A stretch of DNA of 64,000 nt from JADGRA01 sp052143535 (GCA_052143535.1 JBKQSS010000093.1:62001-126000); one strand, 5' to 3'. Shown: positions 53,037-63,557, counted from the first letter of the stretch. The notes: generated by a model from the letters alone, not told the origin. Made by a program: numbers and translations.

Positions 53037-53651
53037 ATGCCTGCCGAGCGTGACAGCGCCGTTGTGGCCGGCGTCGTCCTCGCCGCCGGGACTTCGAGTC
53101 GGATGGGCCGCAACAAGCTGCTTCTGCCGCTGGGCAAGCAGAGCGTCGTGCGCCGGGCCGTGGGGACGGCGCTCGCCGCGGGGCTCGAGCCGCTGTTGGT
53201 GGTGCTCGGCCACGAGAGCGAGCGTGTCCAGGCCGAGCTCGCTGGACTGCGCTACACGCCGGTCCTCAACCCAAAGTACGCCCAAGGCATCAACACTTCG
53301 TTGCGTTGCGGCATTGCAGCGGTGCCGGCACAAGCCCAGGCTGCGCTGGTGATGCTCGCGGACATGCCCTTCGTCACCTCGGACATGGTGCGCGCCGTCG
53401 TCGAGCGCTACCGGGGCGGCACCTCCCCGCTGGTGGTTTCGAGCTACGACGGCGTGGACGCTCCGCCGATGCTCTATGACAAGTCTCTGTTTGCCGAGCT
53501 CCTTGCCCTCGAGGGAGATGGCTGCGGAAAGCGCGTGGTGAGGCGCCACCGGCTGGAGAGCCTGCAGGTCCCCTGGCCGGCCTCGGCGCTGGCGGATTTG
53601 GACGTCCCCGCGGACGTGGCCGCGGCCTTGGCCGAGTTGGGAGGGCTCTGA
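53037..53651 (+). CDS. mocA: MocA-like molybdenum cofactor cytidylyltransferase
   Basis: 204 aa from ATG 53037 (MPAERDSAVVAGVVLAAGTS). The nucleotidyltransferase signature VLAAGTSSRMGRNKLLLPLG, the LNPKYAQGINTSLRCGI segment and VMLADMPFVTSDMV match MobA/MocA proteins. MocA adds CMP to molybdopterin-Mo to form MCD, the cofactor form used by CO dehydrogenase and xanthine dehydrogenase family enzymes. Being first in the operon with xdhC and coxMSL, it most likely supplies MCD for CoxL. The next gene starts 2 bp after its stop. Several longer upstream starts lack conservation. Confidence 0.87.
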   Translation: MPAERDSAVVAGVVLAAGTSSRMGRNKLLLPLGKQSVVRRAVGTALAAGLEPLLVVLGHESERVQAELAGLRYTPVLNPKYAQGINTSLRCGIAAVPAQAQAALVMLADMPFVTSDMVRAVVERYRGGTSPLVVSSYDGVDAPPMLYDKSLFAELLALEGDGCGKRVVRRHRLESLQVPWPASALADLDVPADVAAALAELGGL

Positions 53652-53653
53652 CG

Positions 53654-54661
53654 TTGCGTGCCGAACTCCTCCAGCTGGCCGCGGACCTCGCCCGCCGAGG
53701 CGAGCCCTTCGTCCTGGCGATGGTCGTCCGACGCGAGTCCTACAGCTCGGCCCAGCAGGGAGACATGGCGCTCATCACCCGGGACGGGGGCTACCACGGC
53801 TGGCTCGGGGGAAACTGCACCCAGCCGACGGTGAAGCGCGAGGCGCGCCGGGCGCTTTTGGACGGTCGCCCGCGCCTGCTCTCCTTGTCCCCGGAGCCAG
53901 CGCAGGAGCAGCGGGCCGGCATCACGGCGCTGCCGATGACCTGCCAGAGTGGAGGCAGCGTGGACATTTACCTCGAGCCCATCCTTCCTGCGCCCCGTTT
54001 GCTTTTGTTCGGGCTCTCCCCGGTGGTGCGTGCGCTGGCCCAGCTCGGGAAGGCCCTCGGCTATGCGGTGGACGTGGTGGACCGGCACGCCGCCCCGGGC
54101 GCCATCGAGGGCGCCGACCGGACGTTCAGCAACCTTTCCGCGCCCGAGCTGCAGGCGCCCTCCGGCGAGGCGGCGACGCGGCTGTTTGCGGTGGTGGCCA
54201 CCATGGGCGAGGACGACGAGGAGTCGATGGCCGCTGCGCTCGCTGCACGGCCGTCCTACCTGGGCGTGGTGGCCAGTCGCACCCGCTTCGCTCAGCTGCG
54301 CGCAGCGTTGCTCTCGCGCGGTGTGACGGCGGAGGCGCTGGAGCGGGTCAAGAGTCCGGCCGGCCTCGACCTCGGCGCCCGACTCCCTGAGGAGGTGGCT
54401 CTCAGCATCCTCGCCGAGGTGGTGCAGCTGTTGCGCCTCCGGGCCGACACAGTCTCAGCCGAGCCGGTGCCGGTCGAACGCGAGGAGCTCGACCCGGTGT
54501 GCGGCATGACGGTGGCGGTGGCCACCGCGCGCCACCTCGGCGAGCATGCCGGGCGCACCTTCTATTTCTGCAACTCCCGTTGCCGCGAGAAATTCCTCGC
54601 GGCTCCAGAGAATTACCTCTCGGCGGCACCACCAAAAGGCGCACCCAGCAAGGTGGGTTGA
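53654..54661 (+). CDS. XdhC/CoxI-family Moco maturation protein fused to a YHS domain
   Basis: 335 aa from TTG 53654 with GGGAGG upstream. The XdhC N-domain (LAMVVRRESYSSAQQGDMAL, WLGGNCTQPTVKREARRALL) includes the GGNC cysteine, and the Rossmann C-domain has LLFGLSPVVRALAQLGKALG and YLGVVASRTRFAQL. XdhC-type proteins bind Moco, protect it and direct its sulfuration before insertion. Residues about 278-325 add a YHS domain: LDPVCGMTVAVA, then FYFCNSRCREKFLAAPENYL. YHS domains bind heavy metals, commonly copper, in Cu ATPases and related proteins. The fusion is unusual and may link Mo and Cu handling for the CODH active site. Confidence 0.85.
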   Translation: MRAELLQLAADLARRGEPFVLAMVVRRESYSSAQQGDMALITRDGGYHGWLGGNCTQPTVKREARRALLDGRPRLLSLSPEPAQEQRAGITALPMTCQSGGSVDIYLEPILPAPRLLLFGLSPVVRALAQLGKALGYAVDVVDRHAAPGAIEGADRTFSNLSAPELQAPSGEAATRLFAVVATMGEDDEESMAAALAARPSYLGVVASRTRFAQLRAALLSRGVTAEALERVKSPAGLDLGARLPEEVALSILAEVVQLLRLRADTVSAEPVPVEREELDPVCGMTVAVATARHLGEHAGRTFYFCNSRCREKFLAAPENYLSAAPPKGAPSKVG

Positions 54662-54665
54662 GTCC

Positions 54666-55310
54666 ATGGCGATGGAAATTACCAAGACGTTCACCGTGAA
54701 AGCCGCCCCGGCGGCGGTGTGGACGTTTCTCACCGACCCGCAGCGCGTGGCCCGCTGTCTCCCCGGCGCCGCCATCGGCGAGCAGCTCGACGACAAGACG
54801 TATTCCGGGACGATGACGGTGAAAGTCGGTCCCGTCTCCTCCAGCTACAAGGGGAAAGTCATTTTCGAGCGGCTCGACCCGACCACCCGCACCGCAGAGA
54901 TTCGAGCCTCGGGCCAGGACACAAGGGGCAAGGGAGGCGCCGAGCTGCAGCTCACCAGCAGCGTCCGCGACGTCGGTGGGGGCCAGACCGAGGTCACCGC
55001 CGTCTCTCAGGTGAATATTACCGGGCTTTTGGCGCAGATGGGCCGGGGGATGGTCCAAGACGTCAGCGACCAGATTTTTCAGATGTTTTCGGAGCGGATG
55101 CGCAGCGAGCTCGAAGCCCCGGCGGCCGCCACACCCGGGACCTCTGCTGCCGCCTCCGCGCCTGTCCCGGCCGCCCCTTCGGAGCTGGACGTCGTGGCCC
55201 TCGGTGGGACGGCCGCGCGTCGGGCCGCCGGTCGGCTGGTGCAGCGCCCCGCCTTCTGGGCTGCCGTCCTCATCGTCGTCGCCCTTCTGTGGTTTGTCTT
55301 GTCCCGCTAA
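54666..55310 (+). CDS. coxG: CoxG-type SRPBCC protein with C-terminal membrane anchor
   Basis: 214 aa, ATG 54666, 4 bp after the previous stop. The first 150 residues are the CoxG START-like fold (ITKTFTVKAAPAAVWTFLTD, RCLPGAAIGEQL, VKVGPVSSSYKGKVIFERLD). An Ala/Pro linker leads to a single C-terminal helix (FWAAVLIVVALLWFVLSR). CoxG anchors CO dehydrogenase to the cytoplasmic membrane and has been shown to shuttle menaquinone in a mycobacterial CODH/hydrogenase context. This places electron transfer from CO directly at the quinone pool. Confidence 0.9.
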   Translation: MAMEITKTFTVKAAPAAVWTFLTDPQRVARCLPGAAIGEQLDDKTYSGTMTVKVGPVSSSYKGKVIFERLDPTTRTAEIRASGQDTRGKGGAELQLTSSVRDVGGGQTEVTAVSQVNITGLLAQMGRGMVQDVSDQIFQMFSERMRSELEAPAAATPGTSAAASAPVPAAPSELDVVALGGTAARRAAGRLVQRPAFWAAVLIVVALLWFVLSR

Positions 55311-55338
55311 AGCGTCACTCTGTTGCTAAGGAGCGAGA

Positions 55339-56211
55339 ATGATTCCAGCTGCCTTCGACTACCACGCCCCCAATAGCCTCAGCGAAGCGGTCGCCCTTTT
55401 GACGAAGTTTGGCGACGGCGCCAAGGTGCTCTCCGGCGGCCAAAGCCTCCTGCCGCTGCTGAAGCTGCGCCTCGGCCAAGCCAGCCACCTGGTGGACATC
55501 GGCCGCATCCCGGGGCTCGAGTACATTAAGGAGGAGGGCGGGATGCTGCGCATTGGGGGGCGCACCCGCGAGTCCGCCCTCGAGCACTCCGAGCTCATCC
55601 GGACGCGTTACCCTATCCTCCTCGACACCGCCCTGGTCATCGCTGACCCTCTGGTGCGCAACATGGCCACGGTGGGTGGCAACCTCGCCCACGGCGACCC
55701 AGGCAACGACCACCCGGCGACCATGCTCGTCCTTTCAGCCCAGGTGGTGGCCACCGGTCCCAAGGGCGAACGCGTCATCCCCATCGACAAGTTTTTTGTG
55801 AGTCTGTTCTCCACCGCACTCAAGCCGGACGAGATTGTGACCGAGATTCGCATCCCGATGCCTTCCGCCCGGAGCGGCGGCGCATACGTCAAGTTCGAGC
55901 GCAAGGTGGGTGACTACGCCACCGCCGCCGCGGCGGCTTACGTCACGCTGGGGACCTCGGGCCTGGTGGAGCAGGTCGGCCTGGCCCTGACCAACGTCGG
56001 TCCGACGGCGGTGAGGGCCAGCGCAGCCGAGAAGCAGCTCATCGGGAAGAAGCCGGATGCGGCGGCGCTGGAGGCGGCGGCACGCACCGCGGCTGCGGCC
56101 ACCTCGCCCAACGCCGACCGGCGCGGGGAAACCGACTACAAGAAGGAGATGGGGCGCGTGCTGGCGGCGCGTGCCCTGAAGAAGGCAACCGCGCGGGCTG
56201 GAGGTCAATAG
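55339..56211 (+). CDS. coxM: CO dehydrogenase medium subunit (FAD)
   Basis: 290 aa. FAD_binding_5 fold: FDYHAPNSLSEAVALLTKFG, VLSGGQSLLPLLKLRLG (FAD pyrophosphate AGGQS-type loop) and LVRNMATVGGNLAHGDPGND (second FAD motif TxGGxxA), then a CO_deh_flav_C domain (YVKFERKVGDYATAAAAAYV). CoxM passes electrons from CoxS clusters to the quinone via FAD. Position directly before coxS and coxL gives the form I M-S-L order. ATG 55339 follows AAGGAGCGAG. Confidence 0.95.
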   Translation: MIPAAFDYHAPNSLSEAVALLTKFGDGAKVLSGGQSLLPLLKLRLGQASHLVDIGRIPGLEYIKEEGGMLRIGGRTRESALEHSELIRTRYPILLDTALVIADPLVRNMATVGGNLAHGDPGNDHPATMLVLSAQVVATGPKGERVIPIDKFFVSLFSTALKPDEIVTEIRIPMPSARSGGAYVKFERKVGDYATAAAAAYVTLGTSGLVEQVGLALTNVGPTAVRASAAEKQLIGKKPDAAALEAAARTAAAATSPNADRRGETDYKKEMGRVLAARALKKATARAGGQ

Positions 56212-56213
56212 CG

Positions 56214-56684
56214 ATGGCGACCCACACAATCAAGCTCACGGTCAATGGGGTAGAGCATCAAGCGACGGTGGAGTCGCGTCTCCTTCTGGTGCACCTGCTC
56301 CGGGAAAATCTGCGGTTGACCGGGACGCACATCGGCTGTGACACCACCCACTGTGGAGCGTGCACCATCCTCCTCGACGGGCAGCCGGTGAAGTCGTGCA
56401 CCGTACTCGCGGTCCAGGCCGATGGGCGGCAGCTGAGGACGGTGGAGGGACTGGAGCAGGATGGGAAGCTCCATCCCATCCAGGAGGGCTTCTGGGAAAA
56501 GCACGGACTGCAGTGCGGCTACTGCACCCCGGGGATGATGATGACCAGCTGCGCGCTCTTGGCGCGCAACAAGAAGCCCACCGAGCTGGAAATCCGAGAG
56601 GCCATCTCCGGAAACCTCTGCCGGTGCACGGGCTACGTCAACATCGTGAAAGCGATTCAATCGGCGGCCGAGCGGATGGCCTAG
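56214..56684 (+). CDS. coxS: CO dehydrogenase small subunit (2 x [2Fe-2S])
   Basis: 156 aa. Plant-type cluster ligands C42, C47, C50 and C62 in IGCDTTHCGACTILLDG, and the second cluster C101, C104, C136, C138 in LQCGYCTPGMMM and NLCRCTGYVNIV. It wires CoxL (Mo-Cu) to CoxM (FAD). Its start lies 2 bp after the coxM stop, so cotranslation at equal stoichiometry is expected. Length and motif spacing are standard for CoxS/CutS. Confidence 0.96.
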   Translation: MATHTIKLTVNGVEHQATVESRLLLVHLLRENLRLTGTHIGCDTTHCGACTILLDGQPVKSCTVLAVQADGRQLRTVEGLEQDGKLHPIQEGFWEKHGLQCGYCTPGMMMTSCALLARNKKPTELEIREAISGNLCRCTGYVNIVKAIQSAAERMA

Positions 56685-56694
56685 GGTGACCACC

Positions 56695-59061
<2,367 letters not shown>

Positions 59062-59081
59062 CCGGCCATACCGGGGGAGGA

Positions 59082-59807
59082 ATGCAGAGCACCGCCGACT
59101 CGGTGTCCGTGCGGCGCGACCAGCGCCGCATCCTCGGCCTCCTGGTTGCACTCTGCGCTGCCTCCTGGTGCTGGTCGCTGCGCGAGGCGGCGCAAATGGG
59201 CAGCATGGCCCACTACCACCCGGTGAGCCTGCTGCCGCTCAGCCTGATGTGGGGGGCGATGATGGTCGCGATGATGGTCCCGCCCGAGGTGCCGCGCCTC
59301 CTCTTCTTGGTGCGCGAGGACCGGGGCGAACCGCTGCCCCGCGCAATCGGCTTCCTTCTCGGCTATCTCTTGCCGTGGATGGTGGCCAGTCTCGGGGCGG
59401 CGCTCTTGCAAGCTCGACTCGGAGCGGCCGGTCTCATGACGGCGGAGATGGCCACTGGAAGCCGGATGCTGGGCGGCGGCTTGCTCCTGGCCGCAGGCGC
59501 GATGCAGCTCTCCCCCCTGAAGCGCGCCTGCCTTCAACGCTGTCGGTCGCGTGCCCGGCTCGCCGGTCCTCCCACCGAGAGCCTCCTTGGGCCGCTCTTG
59601 CGCGGCAGCTCCCAGGGGCTGTTGTCCATCGGCTCGTGCGGGCTGTTGATGCTGGTGCTTTTCGTCACCGGCGTCATGAACCCCTGGGCGATGGTGCTGC
59701 TCGCCGGCTTGCTGCTTCTTGAAAACGTGGCTCCGGAAGGCTGGCCGGTGCGCTGGGCGGCCGGGCTCGGATTGCTCGGCTGGGGGTGGTGGCTGCTTCT
59801 GGTATGA
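59082..59807 (+). CDS. DUF2182 putative metal-binding membrane protein
   Basis: 241 aa from ATG 59082 (MQSTADSVSVRRDQRRI), directly after GGGGGAGGA. Six or so TM helices; diagnostic DUF2182 (COG5486) features are LMWGAMMVAMMVPPEVPRLL, the MQLSPLKRACLQRCRS loop and SIGSCGLLMLVLFVTGVMNP. The family has been annotated as predicted metal-binding integral membrane proteins; no function is proven. It starts 20 bp after coxL and overlaps the next gene by 4 bp, so it belongs to the cox transcription unit. A role in supplying copper (or another metal) to CODH is an inference from position. Confidence 0.8.
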   Translation: MQSTADSVSVRRDQRRILGLLVALCAASWCWSLREAAQMGSMAHYHPVSLLPLSLMWGAMMVAMMVPPEVPRLLFLVREDRGEPLPRAIGFLLGYLLPWMVASLGAALLQARLGAAGLMTAEMATGSRMLGGGLLLAAGAMQLSPLKRACLQRCRSRARLAGPPTESLLGPLLRGSSQGLLSIGSCGLLMLVLFVTGVMNPWAMVLLAGLLLLENVAPEGWPVRWAAGLGLLGWGWWLLLV

Positions 59808-60982
59808 AACGGCCCATGGCAAGGCTGGAAGACGAAGCGGCGCGGTGGCTCGATGGAAAGACGCTGGCGCTGGAAAACGCGCTGGCGCCGCTGGTGGAAG
59901 TCAATTCCTTCACCGACAACGTCGAAGGCGGCCGGCGCGTCGGCGCCATTCTGCGCGAGCAGTGGCAGCTGCCAGGCCTCGGCTGCGAGGTGGTGAAGAG
60001 CACGCGCTTCGCAGACCATCTGGTCTTCCGCTCGGTTGGGGCCCCGGGGCTACAGCCCATTGCGCTCTTGGGCCACCTGGACACCGTCTTTCCTCCCGGC
60101 AAATTCGAAGGCTACCGGGTCGACGGCGAGCTCCGCCGCGGGCCGGGCACGCTGGACATGAAGGGCGGTCTGGTGGTGATGGGTGCCGCCCTCCGGGCCC
60201 TGGCCGAGACGGTGGGGCTCTCACAGCTTCCGCCGTTGCGGGTGGTGGTGGTCTCCGACGAAGAGGTCGGCTCACCCGAGGGGCAAGCCGTCATTCGTGA
60301 AGCCTGCGCCGGAAGCGCCGCGGCGCTGGTCTTCGAATCCGGCCGCGCGGAGGACGCCATCATCACCCGGCGCAAGGGCACCGGCGCGATGGAGGCGGTG
60401 GCCCATGGCAAAGCGGCGCATGCCGGGAACCACCACGCCGAGGGGGCCAACGCCATCTGGGCAGTGGCCCGTTTCGTGGACGCAGTCCAGCAGCTCACCG
60501 ACTACCCGCGCGGAATTACCGTCAACGTCGGTAAGGTGCTGGGCGGCCAAGGGAAAAATACCGTTCCGGACGAGGCCGAGGCGCACGTCGACTTGCGCTT
60601 CTGCACCCGAGCCGACGGCGAGCAGCTGCTCGAGCGCTTCCAAGAGGCGGCGCAGCGCGCCGCCGCCTCGGTCCCCGGCACCCGAATCGCCCTCTCCGGT
60701 GGCATCAGCCGTGAGCCGCTCGAGCGCTCGCCGCAGAGTGCCGCGCTTTTGGAAGCCTACGCCGCCTGCGCCCGCGCCTGCGGGCTCGGTGGCCGTGAAG
60801 CCGGGCTGATTGGCGGCGGCTCAGACGCCAGCACCACCAGCAGCAGCGGGATTCCATCCATCGACGGCCTTGGCCCCCGGGGGAAGGGCTTCCACACCGT
60901 TGAGGAGCACATTGAAGTCTCCACCCTCGTTCCCAAGGCCCAAGCGCTGGCCCGCTTCCTCGCTCTTCGCGCCGGCGGCTGA
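59804..60982 (+). CDS. M20 family metallopeptidase (carboxypeptidase G2-like)
   Basis: 392 aa from ATG 59804, overlapping the DUF2182 stop (ATGA). Metal ligands appear in LLGHLDTVFPP (His), GTLDMKGGLV (bridging Asp), VVVSDEEVGSPEG (Glu-Glu catalytic pair) and a C-terminal His (FHTVEEHIEV). The dimerisation domain contains AAHAGNHHAEGANAI. M20 enzymes of this type remove C-terminal Glu from folates or hydrolyse N-acyl amino acids in the cytoplasm or periplasm; no signal peptide is seen. Its place at the end of the cox operon has no obvious reason. Confidence 0.88.
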   Translation: MKRPMARLEDEAARWLDGKTLALENALAPLVEVNSFTDNVEGGRRVGAILREQWQLPGLGCEVVKSTRFADHLVFRSVGAPGLQPIALLGHLDTVFPPGKFEGYRVDGELRRGPGTLDMKGGLVVMGAALRALAETVGLSQLPPLRVVVVSDEEVGSPEGQAVIREACAGSAAALVFESGRAEDAIITRRKGTGAMEAVAHGKAAHAGNHHAEGANAIWAVARFVDAVQQLTDYPRGITVNVGKVLGGQGKNTVPDEAEAHVDLRFCTRADGEQLLERFQEAAQRAAASVPGTRIALSGGISREPLERSPQSAALLEAYAACARACGLGGREAGLIGGGSDASTTSSSGIPSIDGLGPRGKGFHTVEEHIEVSTLVPKAQALARFLALRAGG

Positions 60983-61018
60983 CAAAGGACAGCCCTGGAA
61001 GACGCCGACGCCGGCCCG

Positions 61019-61294
61019 GTGGTGCAGTTGCCTCTGGACGGGCGGCTCGACTTGCACCTCTTTCGCCCCCAGGACGTCCCCGCCCTTCTCGAGGCCTACC
61101 TCGGTGAATGCCGGCGGGCAGGCGTGCTCGAGCTGGAGGTCATCCACGGCAAGGGCACGGGGAGCCTGCGCCGACGCGTCCATGCCCTGCTCTCCACCCG
61201 CGACGACGTCCTTGCCATCCGCACCGCGGACGAGGCGCGCGGCGGCTGGGGCGTCACGCTTCTGACGCTGCGCCCCCTCTCCCAGCAGGGGTGA
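61019..61294 (+). CDS. Small Smr-domain protein
   Basis: 91 aa from GTG 61019. The Smr signature is clear: RLDLHLFRPQDVPALLEAYL, LEVIHGKGTGSLRRRVHALL and GWGVTLLTL, with the DLH and HGKGTG motifs that mark nicking or RNA-cleaving activity in this fold. Relatives usually have a short acidic N-terminal extension (about 10 residues) before the PVVQLP segment. Here that reads only from a CTG at 60995 (EDADAGPVVQLP), which has AAAGGAC placed five or six bases upstream, so the true start may be the CTG. Function in ribosome rescue or DNA repair cannot be decided. Confidence 0.82.
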   Translation: MVQLPLDGRLDLHLFRPQDVPALLEAYLGECRRAGVLELEVIHGKGTGSLRRRVHALLSTRDDVLAIRTADEARGGWGVTLLTLRPLSQQG

Positions 61295-61407
61295 GACGTC
61301 AGGCCACGCGGGCTCTGCCCAAGCATGCTCAGCCAAGCACCGCGTGTCGCCCTCGGGTAGCAACTCTTCACATTCCCGACGCCTCCAGCATGTAGTATCC
61401 GCACCCC

Positions 61408-61950
61408 ATGGAGACGCTGGTGCTGAGCACGGGGTACGAACCGGTGGCCCGTGTTCCCTGGCAGCGGGCCATCCACCTGCTCTTCTTGGGGAAGGTGGAG
61501 ATTGTCGAAGAATACGACGACCGCCTGGTTCGCTCGGTGACGGTGTCCTTGAAGATGCCGTCGGTCATCCGCTTCCTGAGGGCCATCCGGGGGCGCAAGC
61601 GGGCCATCAAATTCAGCCGCGAGAATGTCTACGCTCGGGACACGGGGCGCTGCCAGTACTGCCGACAGCGCGTCTCGCGGCAGGACGCCACCTATGACCA
61701 CGTCATCCCGCGCGCTCACGGCGGACACACCACGTGGGAAAACGTCGTCATCTGCTGCTTTCCCTGCAACCAGCACAAAGGTGGCCGCACGCCGCCCCAG
61801 GCGGGAATGACGCTGCTGTGCGAGCCGGTGAAGCCGAAGAAGTTGCCCGAGACGTTTCGTCTCTCTTTCGGCTACGAGCCCGGGATGCCGCACGCCTGGC
61901 GCAAATTCCTGCGCGACGTCGCGTACTGGCACGGCGAGCTGGAGGACTGA
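61408..61950 (+). CDS. HNH endonuclease-domain protein
   Basis: 180 aa. Beta-strand N-terminus (METLVLSTGYEPVARVPWQRA), then the HNH core: structural Cys82-x2-Cys85 in GRCQYCRQR, catalytic Asp97-His98 in TYDHVIPRAHGG, Asn112 in WENVVICC, and Cys117/Cys120 with His123 in CFPCNQHKGG. This is the HNH_5-type protein conserved in many bacteria, with no known restriction partner. No methylase or mobile element is adjacent, so it is more likely a housekeeping nuclease than a defence or homing enzyme. ATG 61408. Confidence 0.88.
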   Translation: METLVLSTGYEPVARVPWQRAIHLLFLGKVEIVEEYDDRLVRSVTVSLKMPSVIRFLRAIRGRKRAIKFSRENVYARDTGRCQYCRQRVSRQDATYDHVIPRAHGGHTTWENVVICCFPCNQHKGGRTPPQAGMTLLCEPVKPKKLPETFRLSFGYEPGMPHAWRKFLRDVAYWHGELED

Positions 61951-62203
61951 TGGCCGGCCCAGCTCCTTCCTTAGGAGGAGAAGGGTCCCCCTCGCCCCCC
62001 GGTTCTCCCGGTACCCTGGCGCCGTCGGCGAAACCCCCCGGCAGAACCACGCCTGCTGTCCTTTTCCTGCGCCAACGGAGCGTGCCCAAGGCACTGGCGG
62101 CCCAAGCCAGGACTGGGCGTCAACGACGCGGCGAGGCAGGTCGGAGAGGGTAGGTGGAGCGGGGGTTGACGGCCCTCGCCGCTGCGGGCAGCGTCGGTAA
62201 ACT

Positions 62204-62563
62204 GTGGCCACCATCCTCATCGTCGATGATGACGCCTTCGTCCGTACTCTTTTGAAAGACGTTCTCGAAGGCCGCGGCCACGCGCTGCTCGAAGCGGAGG
62301 ATGGGCGCGAGGCGCTGGACGTCCTCGGGGAACGGGTTCCACAGCTGGTGCTGCTCGACCTCTTCATGCCTCGGCTAAGCGGCATGGAGGCCTTGGCGAT
62401 GATGAGGGAACGCTGGCCGTCGGCCCGTGTCCTCGTCATCAGCTCGCTCGACAGCGAACGGCTGGTGGCCGAGGCGCTGGAGGCCGGCGCGGCCGGCTAC
62501 ATCACCAAGCCCTTTCACCCCATGGAAATTACTTCGGCCGTAGACCGGGCGCTCGCGAACTGA
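62204..62563 (+). CDS. Stand-alone response regulator receiver domain (CheY-like)
   Basis: 119 aa from GTG 62204. ILIVDDDAFVRTLLKDVLEG (acidic pocket), phospho-acceptor Asp52 in LLDLFMPRLSG, Ser80 in VLVISSLD and Lys102 in ITKPFHP complete the receiver. There is no output domain, so it signals through protein contacts. The next gene begins 3 bp later and encodes a GYF/J-like/PilZ protein, a likely partner for signal output. Kinase unknown. Confidence 0.92.
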   Translation: MATILIVDDDAFVRTLLKDVLEGRGHALLEAEDGREALDVLGERVPQLVLLDLFMPRLSGMEALAMMRERWPSARVLVISSLDSERLVAEALEAGAAGYITKPFHPMEITSAVDRALAN

Positions 62564-62566
62564 CGG

Positions 62567-63535
62567 ATGGCTTCCTCCTACTGGATAGGCGATGCAGAGG
62601 GGCGCGTTCTCGGGCCGGTGGGCCTGGACGTCGTCCAGGAGCTGGTCAATACCGGACGGCTCCAGGACGTCACCCGCGCCAGCACCGACGGCCACCGGTG
62701 GGGCACCCCGGAGCAGTTTCCGGAAATTCTGGCCCTGCTGCTTCATGCACCGAAGCCCGAGGTGCTTCTCGAGCTCGAGCGTCAGGAGGCTGGGCGGGTG
62801 TGGGAACAGCTGCGCACCATGCAGGGGAGGACCCCGCACGAGCTCTTCCACATCGAGCAGGATGCCTCGGTGGATGCCTACCGCAACGCCTTTTTCAAGC
62901 TGGTGAAGCGCTTCTACCCGGACCGCGTGCGCGCCCAGGCTCACCCGGACTTGCGCCGGGCCTACTCGGACGCCTTTCACTTCTTAAGCAGGCTGATGGT
63001 GCACATCGAGAACGAGCTGGCCGCTGGCCGTTCGGTGAGCGCGCTGCCCGCTCCCAGTGACACCCCGCTCTCCACCCCAGTCCCGAAGCCGGCCACGCCG
63101 GTGCACTTCCCGGCCGCTGAACGCCCCAAGCCGGCGACGCGTCCCTTGTCCCGCAGCCCGGAGCCGTCCGCTCGCCACAGCTACGAGGCAGCCGAATTCG
63201 TGGGCCTCGAACGGCGCGACGACCGGGTAGAGGTGACGGTGAAAGTGACGGCGCGCAACAGCGCCATGTTTACCCAGCACCCGTTAGTCAACCTGCAAAG
63301 CGGCGGGGTGTTTCTCGCCTGCCACACCGCCCTCCCTTTGGGGACCCCGGTGGAGCTGGTGTTCCGCTTCGACGAGCCGGCGCGAGAAATTAAGGCCCGG
63401 GGACGTGTCATTCTCGAGAATGCCGGGGCCGACCCGCGGACGCCGGTGGGCTTTGGCGTACGGCTGGTGGGCTTGCCCGCCGCCGAGAAAAACTTCGTCC
63501 AGGCCTTCCTCCTGCGGGCCGCCACTCGGCGCTAG
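62567..63535 (+). CDS. GYF_2 / degenerate J-domain / PilZ protein
   Basis: 322 aa. Residues 5-55 are GYF_2-like (YWIGDAEGRVLGPVGLDVVQ, DGHRWGTPEQFPEI). Residues about 95-145 resemble a J-domain, AYRNAFFKLVKRFYPDRVRA, but the invariant HPD is YPD (Tyr117), so Hsp70 stimulation is unlikely. A Pro-rich linker follows, then a PilZ domain (residues about 215-318) with RRDDR as RxxxR and NLQSGGVF near the usual D/NxSxxG, suggesting c-di-GMP binding. It is 3 bp after a receiver-domain gene. The myxobacterial PilZ type is common in gliding and polysaccharide control. Role unknown. Confidence 0.82.
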   Translation: MASSYWIGDAEGRVLGPVGLDVVQELVNTGRLQDVTRASTDGHRWGTPEQFPEILALLLHAPKPEVLLELERQEAGRVWEQLRTMQGRTPHELFHIEQDASVDAYRNAFFKLVKRFYPDRVRAQAHPDLRRAYSDAFHFLSRLMVHIENELAAGRSVSALPAPSDTPLSTPVPKPATPVHFPAAERPKPATRPLSRSPEPSARHSYEAAEFVGLERRDDRVEVTVKVTARNSAMFTQHPLVNLQSGGVFLACHTALPLGTPVELVFRFDEPAREIKARGRVILENAGADPRTPVGFGVRLVGLPAAEKNFVQAFLLRAATRR

Positions 63536-63557
63536 CCCCCAAGGGGGGGGCGCCCCC

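Noticed and set aside
61408..61950. HNH gene as a mobile or restriction element
   Set aside because: No methylase, intron or insertion features nearby; the protein matches a widely conserved chromosomal HNH type.
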